This document shows, in pieces, positions 47,610 through 58,569 of a stretch of 64,000 nucleotides of DNA. How positions within the stretch are numbered: position 1 is the first letter of the stretch; each line of letters starts with the position of its first letter. The position numbers and the translations under genes were made by a program. The notes beneath the pieces were generated by a model. It saw nothing but the letters and a program-made list of their open reading frames with translations. It was not told the origin of the DNA and did not search any database. Origin of the DNA: Polytrichum commune (lineage: Eukaryota > Streptophyta > Polytrichopsida > Polytrichales > Polytrichaceae); contig OX485804.1 of NCBI GenBank assembly GCA_950295325.1, forward strand, positions 37,076,001 through 37,140,000. Reading direction: 5' to 3'.

Positions 47610-48049
47610 TGCACAATCCATGTATTTGGGTAACAAGAGGAACAAACAACTTGCTCTTCAGCATGCCCAGAAGAGGCTCAAAAATACCCTTCAAAGGAGG
47701 AAGAATAGGGTAGTTCAGAAAGTGAGGATTTTCGAGGCTACGCGTGCATTATTTCTTAGTAGGAAAGATGATAATTTCCAAGACGGCCCACGTACTGTTG
47801 TAATAGGAGTACAATTGATAGAGCTGCTGCAATTTTTGCTAGGAATGTCGCTTTTCATTTCACTGCCGACACATGTGACAAAGGGCATGAGTTTCAATGC
47901 ATAGCTTTGGTAAACTTCTTATCATAGGAGATGTTATACACTAGAGTGCCCAGTTATGTCAATAACTTAAACGTAACATTATTTAGCCTCAGCTGGGAGT
48001 TCCACTTCCCAAAATGGAAGGACTCCCAGGTGAGTGAAATTAGATTACT

Positions 48050-48212
48050 GTTCTCCCTCTTTAGTATGACACGTTTGGGAAACACAAAAAAAACGTCGTA
48101 TTATCGAGGTGTCGTCGTCTCATTAATATGACAAATGGTGTAAAGTTAGTCGTATTATTGAGGGAATAAGAAGACATAAGTAATATGAGCTTAAAAATAT
48201 ATATAACAAGTT
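48050..48212 (+). repeat. Dispersed repeat D, copy 2
   Basis: Inverted relative of 42838-43005: TAGTATGACACGTTTGGGAA, then an A run, GAGGTGTCGTCGTCTCATTA, ATATGACAAATGG, GTCGTATTATTGAGGGAATA and AATATGAGCTTAAAAATATA. It abuts the transposase relic at 48290-48504. Confidence 0.55.
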
Positions 48213-48289
48213 CAACTCCCGTTTGAACATCGGAGCAAAGCAATTGGTCGTCGATGTCGAGGACATGTTGTGCAAAGCTTCAAAGTTAA

Positions 48290-48504
48290 GCCTTTGAAGT
48301 CGGTAGCACTTTCAGATTCAACAAATGTCTTGATAGATTGGATTCGGTTGCAGTTTGTTCTCCCGATTGTCCAAGACTTTCCAGATGGCGCCTTCGCTGA
48401 CTCCTTACTCCTGCCCCAACGCTTGCTTGCTTGCTCAACTTTGCAATGATTTCACATCGTTGGGCTTCGGTCAAGCGAGTTGCCTCAAGTTTCATCCGTT
48501 TCAT
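48290..48504 (-). pseudogene. Transposase helix-turn-helix relic (pogo/CENP-B-like)
   Basis: On the minus strand from ATG 48504, LTEAQRCEIIAKLSKQASVG reads as the first helix of a homeodomain-like transposase N-terminus. After a frameshift near 48400 the second part GVSEGAIWKVLDNRENKLQ follows in another frame. That is the recognition-helix segment of a CENP-B/pogo-type DNA-binding domain, as found in Tigger-like transposases. The frame then meets stops; no DDE catalytic domain is found nearby. The protein would have bound transposon ends. A fragment of a dead autonomous element, or a domesticated piece now decayed. Confidence 0.5.
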
Positions 48505-48983
48505 TGCAATTCATTGAATCAGAGGGTCTAGAAAACGATATGAGTAAAGTACTCACCTACCAACTAAGTGCGCACCAACAGCTCCGGTTCAAAGTGCGTA
48601 CTTAAGTGGGAGATTACCGTACTAGGTTTAGGTAGGTCGCTAAGCAAATTTAGTAGCTTGCTAACTACAGTGAGGAGGTTGCAACCTCCCCAACCAAATG
48701 CAAATGCGGCTGCCTGCAGCCCTGGAACAATCTGCATTTTTATTTTGTGTGTTTAGCTTATTGAAAATGGGCACAAATTCCAAGCATTCGCCCTTGATGT
48801 GATTTTGATCGCGAAATTGCATTGTTGCGATCTCAGTAGTCGAAATTTAAGTGTTCAAAGGTAGTGTAAGAACAATTGTGAGGTGGGTTTCGTCTTCCTC
48901 TTTTATTGCAATTGTCGTTGTCCATGTCTGTGTTTATGGAGTTCGTTGCAGTATGGGGTAGAATTTTGATTATCATCTGACTT
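48505..48983. other. Spacer, no gene recognised
   Basis: Short frames only. The right boundary is the CTT target site (48981-48983) of the next element. Confidence 0.4.
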
Positions 48984-49319
48984 CACTAGTAGAAAGCTAT
49001 GCAAAAAAGAACCACAGTCGTTTTCCCATTGTTGTTTTTTTTTTTACCACCCTGATCTACAATCGCTAAACAACTACATTTTTGTTTGGTTTTTTTGTTT
49101 TGGGAGGGGGGTGGGGGTGGTTGTGTAATATACCATTGGGAAGGTATTTTCAAGACTTTTCCAATAACACATTACAAGCCCCCAAATTCCTAAAATTTCA
49201 GTTGGTAAACCAAAAAAAAAAAAATGCAGTTGTTTAGCGACGACTACAAAGCAAGCTTGGCAAAAGAACCGCAATGGGAAAACGATTGCGGTTTTTTTTT
49301 GCATAGTTTTCTACTAGTG
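48984..49319. mobile_element. CACTA-type mini-element, 336 bp
   Basis: The left end is CACTAGTAGAAAGCTATGCA and the right end in reverse complement is CACTAGTAGAAAACTATGCA, with matching continued through CGTTTTCCCATTG (about 48 bases). A 3-bp duplication CTT lies at 48981-48983 and 49320-49322. A second internal inverted pair (CGCTAAACAACTAC and its complement) lies inside. An internal segment recurs at 62763-62985. No transposase frame. Confidence 0.85.
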
Positions 49320-49504
49320 CTTATTTATATATATATATTGGCCATTCAAGTCCTCCGTATGATAGATAGAAGTTTGATATGAATCACAACAATGGTTTGG
49401 GTAGTCCAATTACAGGAGCCACTGCCATTTGGTTGGTAATTGTCTCTTGCCATTCCTTGTTGGGCAGATATGGCTAGAGGTTGATTTCCACTCATTTGAT
49501 AGTT

Positions 49505-49640
49505 TTTTAAATGTACACATTAGAGAGAAATAATACCTCTCCTTTATGTTTACTATGTATGCTAATGCCTCAAATTGTACCCCTACCTACACTCATGTTA
49601 GTTTGTACATAGTATGAGAGTCCACCCCCTGGGCTCACCA
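49505..49640 (+). repeat. Dispersed repeat with AATACCTCTC core, copy 2
   Basis: Same landmark order as 18935-19085: AAATGTACACA, AATAATACCTCTCCTTTATG, CTATGTATGCTAATGCCTCA, ACACTCATGTTAGTTTGTAC and GAGTCCACCCCCT. Confidence 0.6.
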
Positions 49641-51129
49641 CCTAGCCAAAACTTACATAGAATGACAAATGGGTGTGAACACTTTGGGTTCCATATATGT
49701 TGCATGAATTTGTGGCCATTTACATGTTGTGTATTTTTTTTTCATTTGTGTATTGTTGCTTGCTCATTTTCTAAATTTAAAATTCTATGAGTGTTTAGAA
49801 AATAATAATAGGCATGTGTAGTAAATTCTAATATTCTTCAAGTGCTTTTGTCTTTGTTACATGAATTCAAAGTTGTTGTCACGTGTGCACCCAATGTATT
49901 TTTACTTATTGTAAGAGGCTCTTCATATATCATGTGTGGGTTTTGTTTCCCTCAACACCTTATGATGTATATTGACACATAAATATGTGGTTTGCTCAGC
50001 TCCTCTTCGCCATCAAATGCATGGTCTCTATGCACAATCCAAGCACGCATCAACGCTTTTACAATGGTGGTTATCATCAAGGGGGATCATGTTGTTGCAC
50101 GATTCATTTTTAGTATCGTCCACTAATTCTCATTTTTTTCTATTCATGATGAAATTGTTGTCAGGGGGCTGCATGTTTCAACAACCCCAAGGACTTATAG
50201 GGATTTAGGGGTGTTGACGACTATCCTCATGTCATGCATCATGTCCACTTCAATGGAACTCAACGTTGTAGATGGCATTTTCGTTTTACTCTCCCCTATA
50301 ATTGTGCAGCTAATGGCATGGCCACCTCTCCATGGTTACTATGGACCTTCTTTATTTAACTCTAGTCCCTACGTGGGTTCCCAATACAATGTTCCCCCTT
50401 CCCACTTTACATATGAAATAGGGAGTGTGGTGTCAACCAAATAATTCCCCCTATATACTATAGGCCAATAGAGGTTTTGTTGCACTCACACGCTCTAGAC
50501 TGAGTAACTAACAAAGAAAATGTATGTTCAGTTAGAAAATTGAATTGATGTAGTTATATTATGAATTATGAAGTATCCACGCATCTATTGTGCCTTCCAA
50601 GCAATAGACAACTAGCAAGGAAGTATGTAAGAGTTGTGTATGCATTTGAGTTTGATTTTGAACCCAAGTTGAGATTTATAAGTAGAATACGGTTTATAAG
50701 TAAGAATTAGTTTTAGGGTATATAACCAACTATAAAATTAACACTTAGATTTAGAATTAATAATTAGGATAAAATTTTGGATTAAGTTTTCATACAATTA
50801 CAAATTGTCGTTCCAGTTGTAAATTTTTATTCCAACAATTATACATCCAATTTCTAATAAGTCATTGAACTAAAATAAGAAAAAACATACATGTAATGTA
50901 AAAAATAGTAAAAAATAGAAGGAATATAGATAAAATAAATAAGAAATTCATAATTTGGGTTAGCCATAAACATAACACTTCAATATATTGACAAGTCTTC
51001 GCTAAAATAACTGTCACAATTATAAATCAACTTGGATCTAATTTTTTTATGGTTTTGAAAATGATGACAATAAGATCTACATTTATATAAAAGCTTAGAA
51101 AATTTGAATTAAAAAAAGATATTGCTAAA
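49641..51129. other. Intergenic DNA, no gene recognised
   Basis: 49972-50444 is less AT-rich than its surroundings and has two adjacent plus-strand frames (78 and 77 codons) separated by a stop. Neither matches a family I know. 50450-51130 is very AT-rich. Confidence 0.4.
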
Positions 51130-51800
51130 AAAAACCAGCCCTCTCAAATCATGTGGTAGTTGATAACTCTTCACTCTAAAACCTATAGCATCTACATACA
51201 AGCTCTAAAGTGAAAAGAAAAAAAACCTTTGGCTCTCTAGAAAGCTAAGAACACAAATTTTACCTGCTCAAAATCTCAAACCAACTACCCAAAACTCGTA
51301 GGAGATATCGCTTTAGAAAGTTCACACTTTTAATTTGGTAATATAGCAAATACCCCTTCCCTCTAATATCTATAGCATCTATTTACAAGCTCCAACATGA
51401 ATGAGCTTTGGTTTATTTCAAATGATAAGAATATAATCTTCAATCACTCAAAATCTGAAAGCAACTGTAAAAAAATTCTAAGAGACACTGCTTTGGAAAG
51501 TTGACACTCTTAATCTGGTAAGATAGTTGATATCATTCATTAAAATATACATAAATATCATAGACCAACTTCAAATGGAACAAACCTTATGTTTTTGAAG
51601 AATGAAAGAAGATCTTCAAACCCTTCAAATTTCAATGTGGCTAAGTTATAAATTCTCTAAGAGCTATTGCTTCCAAAAGTTGGCGCTCTCAATTTGCAAG
51701 GTTGTTGACACTTCCTTCTCAAATGTAGATGACCTCAACACACCAACTCCGACTTGGACGAGCCTTAGCTTTTTAGAAAGACACTATCAAGGTTAACACT
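51130..51800 (+). repeat. Satellite-like tandem array, period about 180 bp, four diverged units
   Basis: The landmark CTTTAGAAAGTT..CACT recurs at 51311, 51491 (CTTTGGAAAGTTGACACT) and 51670 (CTTCCAAAAGTTGGCGCT), giving periods of 180 and 179. Each unit also carries a GGTAATATAG/TTGATA segment, a CTATAGCATCTA.ATACAAGCTC segment and an AATC.TCAAA.CACTCAAAATC segment in the same order. Unit similarity falls from left to right. Confidence 0.6.
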
Positions 51801-53847
51801 CTACTAAAGTTTTGTAACTCGGTTGTAATGTTTCCACACACTATACTAGAAAAACAAAAACATAGCAACAACCTTGAGGGGAAGGATGGTCAAGAGAAAG
51901 AAACGTAAGGGAATAATCAAATAAAAGGGAAGAAGTCCGAGATGGGGAAAAAAAAGTGAAGATGATAAGGTTATGTGAAACCACCAATCAACTCTTATCA
52001 TTTGCGTAATTTTTATTATCCTCCCATGTTCTAAGTTTCTCATTGTTTGTAAGGTAACGGCTCCATTAGGTCATTACCATTGGCCTTCCATTCAACCACC
52101 GTATTTACAAACAAGATATTAATATAATAATTGTATATACTAATAATATTCTTCTAATATAAGTTAATATATGATAGTTCCATGTGATTAAAGCAATAAT
52201 ACCAAACAATCTATCGGTACCGCCATTGTTAAAATATTTTAAACTAATATTACATATAATTTTTGCATATTAATCACTTTAAAATCTATCATATTTTCAT
52301 ATCTATGGATTTTTTAATCTACAGTGACACTTTGAGGGCTGACATGTGGCATGGTATGGCGGTAGATGATATTTTGTGTGTCATTGCTCATATTCCCCCT
52401 CGGGAACATACTTCGCTCCTATGCAGGTGGTACATACGTCCTTCATGATGTACTTGGATCGACTGCACATGTTCTGGAGGTTATTGTTTGGTGGATGTAA
52501 AGATTGGATGTTATTTATTCCTTTGAAAGTACGGCCAATCTTTGTGTGACAATATGCCTATTTGGTGGAATTTTGATACTTTGGGCAACTCTGATGTGGT
52601 CTCGTGCCATTTAGATGCTAGTCATGTTTTGCACGGTGGGGGAGTCCCCATTGCTTGCATGCGTGTGCCTCAGTTGCATGTACGTGTCATGGTGTGGTTG
52701 ACATCTATAGTGAGATTGATCTTCGACTGCCTTGGTAGTGCAAGACACCATCGGAATTTTGCGGCTCAGTCTTTTATCGACTTGGTGTGCGATAGTGACA
52801 CATAGTTAGCAATCTTCAGGTTGGTTTTAGAAGTGGCTTAGATTGCTTTCCGGTCTATGTGAATTACATTGATTGTGACCGGCTACAACCTTTGGCAACA
52901 ACATTTTTTCCATGCGTGGACCACGTTCCTAGACATATTGTTTTCTCTGGTCTTACTTGCCCACCTTCACCCTTCCTATGCATGTGTAGATCTTACATTT
53001 GGGTTCTTGTTCTTCCCAATCTCACATCGAGCTACACATGTCAAAAAAGCACTTGGAACATATACGTGTGGGATTCAACACATGTGTGTTATTTTTGTAC
53101 ATGCCATGTTTTCCGGTCTTTTTGTTGATGTTTGTTGCATTTGGTGACAATGGTGTGGTTTGTTCGTTTAGGGTCAAGCTTTTGGTTATTTGTGTAGGTG
53201 TTTCTATGTCCTGGGGGGTATTGGAACCAATAGGAGATAAGATTGCACAAGCATAGACACCTATACATAGGCATATGAAATGCTTGGAGTGAGATGGTCT
53301 CATGCTCTCCTTGCTTTGCCTTTTATTGCTTTTCTTCTCTTCATTGGTTCACACAAACAATATGGGATAAGTCTTATCCCTCTTCGGACTAGCATGGTAG
53401 TCTTATTCTAACCTTATTCTTTCTCATGCCTCTTCCATTATGTTTCTATTGACTACGAGCAATCTAATGCTCTACCCTTTACACATCAAGGCTTGCTAAC
53501 ACTAAAATCCGGCCTACATGGAAACTCACCCTTAGTGACCCTGCACCGGTAAGGGCATGTCTTGTACTTCCAATTGAGAACCCTGAGGCTAGTGAGTGGT
53601 AACAATAGCTTGCGGGGGGAGTTCAAGGTGTGTTCCTAGAACCGTGAGTCATGATGGCTCTTGACTTTAAACCCTATTAGTACTGGGATCCGGAGTATCT
53701 TGTAGCGGGACATATGCCATGCACTCCTCACTTAGGTTTAATGAGAACTAACTTGTGCATGGCCTTGGTCACCAATAATGTGAATACTGGTCAAATGTGG
53801 GTTGGTTGAAATCAACAAAGCAAATCCACTTTGCAGACCATTGCTCA
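51801..53847. other. Intergenic DNA with one loose MITE terminus
   Basis: 52320-53300 is less AT-rich with several overlapping plus-strand frames (up to 92 codons) but no domain or splice-linked frame was recognised. CTACATGGAAACTCACCC at about 53514-53531, followed by TTA, is a right terminus of the GGGTGAGTTT Harbinger-like family; its left end was not located. Confidence 0.4.
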
Positions 53848-53935
53848 GGGAGAACCAACGGATAGTTACAGATGCCGGATGAGTTGGAGACTTCTGGAGA
53901 ATTACCGATCATTCTAGAGGAATCCGGGGGTTGCT
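53848..53935 (+). mobile_element. hAT-type MITE, copy 4 (5' fragment)
   Basis: CAGGGAGAACC, GGATAGTTACAGATGCCGGA, TTCTGGAGAATTACCGATCA and TTCTAGAGGAAT follow the first 90 or so bases of the family, then the match stops abruptly. Confidence 0.6.
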
Positions 53936-55424
53936 ATAGTGCGAGCCTATGAGCGTGAGCTTGTGAGCATGTGAGCCTATGAGCAGGAAAAAAATAAAAA
54001 ATAAAAATCAGTGAAGGACCTATGACCATAGTTGAAGGTAGGTGTGTGTGTGTGTAATGAAATGTTAGTTCATGTTAGTTCATTTTTCAAAATTGAAGGT
54101 ATTTACAAATCTTTTCTAAAATTTTGTAACTTAACATCCAATTCAACTTGATGATGATTTGTATTTCACAAAACAAAATTGTAAAAGGAAAGAAATCATG
54201 CACAAAATGTAGCCATAAAACACACAAATCCACTCATGTTGAATTTGAGCACACAATAGTTACATTGACTTCCAAAATATGTCAATCTCGTGAGCCTAAG
54301 TTGCAGTCGACTCGGTTGCGGACTCCTCATTGGTAGACGAATTGGAATGCTCTCTACCCTCTAATGCACTAGCATCTATATAATCTAGTAGATTCAAAGC
54401 ATAAGTATCACTACGCTTTCCTTCGTTTAGAGAACACTTATAATTTCTACTTCTGTTTCTACATACAAAAGATAATGGAACTTATTAATTTATTTTTAAA
54501 ATTAATTTATGTCTTAATTTATGTCTTAATTTATTATTTTAAATTTTGTGTATATATATATATTTGAAGGAGGGGGATTGAGAATACCAAAAGTGGGGGT
54601 ACTGGGAGTTACCTCCAAAACAATTGTCGGGTCCAACAATAGTTTTTGTATTGCTTTTGCAATACCCTTGTTTTTGGTTTAGTGAATGTACAAGCGAAAT
54701 TTGAAAAGGGAAAGTGTTCTCTGTGGTTTGGTACAATTATAATGATTTAAATTGTGTGAATTGAAAAAGACTTATGTCTTTTATAAATATGGGAGGACAT
54801 CTTTTTAGCGTTAAATGTTTTAAAACATGAAGTATGAATTGCTAACCCCAAGAACGCTAAATGAAATTTAGAGAGTGGATATATGAATGTGAATGTATTT
54901 AAAAAAAATTTAGATGACTATTTCTTTATCCCTTTTTTTTTTCAAGTTTAATCCGAATGTTCATTTTTTAGTTCTTTTTTTTTCCACTCGTTCTAATCCT
55001 TTTTGGGTTGTAGTTTTTTTTAACTGTCTTTAAATTTCACATGAGAAACCTTTATTTGTTATCTCCATTTTTTTAGTCTTTATTTTTGTTTTTTTTCACT
55101 TTTCTATTTTAGTAATTTAAAAAATTCTATTAGACCACTGATTTACTGTTGATTTGCCTCTGGAGGGATAATTTTTTTTATCATGGACATATATTTCTCT
55201 GAAACAGTGGTCACTCCTCCAAGTTACAGTACATTAGCTAAAGATATTGTGTAGTCCATACAACAAAAATTCTCTAAATCCACGATAATAGAATTAGCAA
55301 TCATAGATACTACTATTTACTAAAAAATCAAAATCATTTGATACTAAATTCATTTTTCTTAAAAAAATTGGAAAATAATAATTTTAAAGCTCCACACTCA
55401 CAAACTCACACACTAGTGTCGTTG
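53936..55424. other. AT-rich spacer, no gene recognised
   Basis: GAGCCTATGAGC/GTGAGC-type motifs repeat briefly at 53945-53985. A short GT run lies near 54043. From 54900 the sequence is poor in G and C with long T runs. No coding region was recognised. Confidence 0.4.
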
Positions 55425-55563
55425 TAGATGAATCTATAGAAGAATATACCTCAAATGAATAAAGAAAAACCAGAAGATGTCAACATGTAACCGGTTGGAT
55501 TTAGAATCACTAGGATCTTGACCAACTATATATATAATATGCCCAAAAACTTCCCAGGCATTG
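55425..55563 (+). mobile_element. hAT-type MITE, copy 5 (3' fragment)
   Basis: ATCTATAGAAGAATATACCT, GATGTCAACATGTAACCGGT, then ATGCCCAAAAACTTCCCAGG and the terminus GCATTG (reverse complement CAATGCCTGGGAAG). The 5' half is missing. Confidence 0.65.
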
Positions 55564-55964
55564 TTCCACACTACTTTTAGAAAATCAAAAAATAAGGACA
55601 CACAAATTGTGTGCCTGGTGTGGCAGCCATAAGTACATCATTCGAAACGACGTGCTTCCCAACAAGATCATCATAAAGCTTTCATTTTTTTAATTTTTTT
55701 GGTGAAGATTTTTCCACTGATCAATCTTCCAGTCAAGATTGATAGACTGTAGCTCTGTGACTTTTTGTGTAAGGTAGAGAGGGATAAGGTTGAGGCATCT
55801 ATAACTGATAAAATAAGAGAGTTTGCATATGTTTAGGAGGAGTAATAGCAGGGAATTACAATTGCAAAGTGATAAAGTATAGGGTAACACGTAGTCAACC
55901 TTTAGGTTATCCCGTAACTACTCATCTAAATGCTAATGCTTGGTTATGATAGTTGTCAATATTC
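55564..55964. other. Spacer between two MITE fragments
   Basis: AT-rich, no gene recognised; a 66-codon minus-strand frame has no domain. Confidence 0.35.
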
Positions 55965-56104
55965 TTTTATTAACTTGAGGTAAATTCTATGAATTCCTCT
56001 ATAATGATCGATAACTTTCTTTGAAGTTTTGAATTTTGCTAGTTACTTTTCAAATTCAACCGGTTCATCTCTAACTAGTAGCCGGTTCTTCCTGTTCATT
56101 ATTG
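55965..56104 (-). mobile_element. hAT-type MITE, copy 6 (5' part, inverted)
   Basis: On the minus strand it starts CAATAATGAACAGGAAGAAC and continues GAGATGAACCGGTTGAATTT, ATCGATCATTATAGAGGAAT and TTACCTCAAGTTAATAAAAG. The 3' part is lost. It points toward fragment copy 5, which holds a 3' half in the opposite orientation. Confidence 0.6.
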
Positions 56105-58064
56105 TGTAACGTAGACATGGCTAATGTTGACACTTCCAACTTCACGAGCATTTTGGGCTATTGGGTTTGACCAAGAGTTGCCTCATCCAATCAACAATTG
56201 CAAATCACAAAGATTGTCATTCCAAATTTGAGAATCAGAGTTGAGATGTAAGAGTTATGAGAGGTCAAAGTGAAGGTTATATTTCTTACATAAGATCCAT
56301 TTTTGTTCATTATTGAACCTAAAAGGATGTCTATATTTTGAGCTCGTTGTCTAATTTCACTGGAGCATGTATCATTCGGGTGTCTATTCATACTACAAGC
56401 AAGCCTTATATCACTCAAATATAGGTTTCCACTTTGGGGGGGGGGGGTGAGTGATTACACATGTCTACTTATGCTTATCAAATGGGATGTTTTATTGGGT
56501 TTGGAACTTTATTTAGTACATTATCTTATGCTAGGGAGAAAATAAGAATATATTCATATGTGACATTGATGATGAAATCACAAAGTAAAATTTGCATACA
56601 AGGACACATGCTTTGTATTTGAACCCACCTCTTCAATAAAATGAATGTATTCAATGATTTTGGAAAGTGCACTTAAAGAAATCAAGTTACATATAAATAG
56701 GGTCATTTTTTTACACAATCAACAAAAATGGGAAGTGTGTAACTCAAATTCAAGTTTTTGTGATTAGAAGGGCCCAATTTGGGCCTCTTTGGCTCTTAGA
56801 AGTTAAGGTATGTGGGCCTTATGTGATCACTCTTTACCCACACTTCTAATTAAACGCCTATATTTGAGTGGATTGTGGTATATGTCACGACTTGAGCAAG
56901 GATGGCCACCATAAAGTCATGTGCTCCAAATATTGAGATTGGACTATATGCTCACAATATAGGCACCAATTTAGGATCAATAATTTAGACAAATTGGGAA
57001 AATCTACAAAATGAATTTTAAAACAAAATCCCTCCAGGGGGAAGTTGGCCAATTGCATCACTTCACATTTGTAGATTGGTTGGCCTCCTTGGTTGACTCC
57101 CCTCATCAACATGTCAACTTACCCTGGGGGGGGGGGGTCAAAGTAAAAACTAAAACCAACCTAATTCTTAGGGCAACTCGTCTAAGACTAAGACCTTTAG
57201 AAAGGGTTGCTTTTTATTAGGATACAAAATGGCATTTTTGAGGCATCTTCAAATTTAATATCCCTTTATATATTTTTATGTTTATGTTTTTGCAAAAAAA
57301 CAGGAACAACTCACATGTAAATGTAAGGATTACACACAATCACGATTATGATCAAGGTGGATGAAGTGTCCCTCATCCACGCAATCTTTGGTTGGTGTCA
57401 TCTCTTTGTACACATAGCCTTAAATATATATACTAGTCCAAAATAGATGCATCCACTCAACTCAAAACATAATCTTCCATATCCCATCCGGATGAATGGA
57501 CCTTTTCAATGTGCAATGTTATGTTGTTGTGGTCGGCTGTAAGACTAGACAAAATATAGTTGTATAGTGGAATTCAACGTTTTTTAAAATGTGGCTTTGC
57601 ACCGCAATGGTGTTGATTCGAGAATCCCAGAAATAGGAAATACAATCTTTTGCAACTATTCCATGATCTTCCGTAGATGAAATAGCCAGAAATACCCTGA
57701 ATTTCGTAAGTTTGGATGAAATTTTTGCCAAAATTTGGATGAATGCGTATAGATTTGGATAAAAAATTTGTATACTCATCATCACAAGTGACTTTGTCAC
57801 GCCGTTGGTTGTAGGCACTGCTCCTCTCTTGAAAAAATGAAATAGAAATCACTGGTTGACTTCCAACTCCTAATAGAAAAGAAAAACTAACATCGATACA
57901 GAAGTGGAATTCAAGATTAGAAAAGAAAAGAAAAGAAAAGAAAAGAAAAACTAACGTTGGTACATAAGTTGAATTCAAAGTCATGACTACGTAGTAGGTG
58001 ACAAGTACGATGTAAACTCCGTGATATCAACCTTTTTAATGTCACTCCTTCTCCTATATCTTGA
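56105..58064. other. Intergenic DNA, no gene recognised; two G runs and an AAAAG microsatellite
   Basis: 12 G at 56436-56447 and 12 G at 57126-57137. A (GAAAA)n run at about 57918-57948 is flanked by a short direct duplication (AACTAAC.T.G.TACA.AAGT.GAATTCAA on both sides). Minus-strand frames up to 136 codons at 57574-57984 are broken by these runs and have no domain. Confidence 0.4.
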
Positions 58065-58340
58065 AACTCTTAGGGAACGGACCTTCTCAGTTTGAATCTA
58101 ACTCCTTATTGTCATGTTTCTCTCCCATACATCATGGGTTCTAGCTTTATAACAAACCACCAAAGAAATCCAAACCACTTCCTCGCATGCATCACGTTGT
58201 CATCAATGTGATTGTTGTCATTATTGCAATGTTGACTTTTTGTGTCACCTGTTACACTACTTCTCCTTTTATCACGCATACCTGATAACAAGACAAAACT
58301 CTTTAACACCACGTGCACTTTGGTTGCCACAAGCATGCCG
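58065..58340 (+). repeat. Dispersed repeat, copy 2 (partner at 4550-4860)
   Basis: Same landmark order as 4550-4860: CATCATGGGTTCTA, CACCAAAGAAATCCAAA, CACGTTGTCATCAATGTG, GCAATGTTGACTTTTTG and CACGTGCACTTTGGTTGCCA. A MITE sits directly after it. Confidence 0.55.
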
Positions 58341-58348
58341 TTACGGAG

Positions 58349-58561
58349 CTATGACCGGGGAAAACCGGTAGTTAGTTACAAATGAACTGGTTGAAATTCA
58401 AGACTGCAGGAAAAATTACCGATCATTTTAGAGAATTTTATAGAAGAATATACCCCAACTTCATAAAGAAAAACCGAAGGATGTCAACATGTAACCGGTT
58501 GGACTTGCAAACACTAGGATCTCAACCGATTATGCATGCCCAAAAATCTCCCCCATCACTA
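58349..58561 (+). mobile_element. hAT-type MITE, copy 7 (213 bp)
   Basis: An exact 8-bp target duplication TTACGGAG lies at 58341-58348 and 58562-58569. The left end is CTATGACCGGGGAA and the right end in reverse complement is TAGTGATGGGGGAG. The interior matches copies 2 and 3. The frame of 97 codons crossing it is not a gene. Confidence 0.85.
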
Positions 58562-58569
58562 TTACGGAG

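Noticed and set aside
49972-50444. Possible coding exons (two adjacent plus-strand frames)
   Set aside because: A stop separates them, no domain is recognisable and no splice pair rescues a longer frame.
52542-53303. Cluster of overlapping frames up to 93 codons on both strands
   Set aside because: The overlap on both strands and lack of any family match point to moderate composition and not to genes.
57574-57984. 136-codon minus-strand frame
   Set aside because: It is rich in Phe, Leu and Ser, runs through the AAAAG microsatellite and has no domain.
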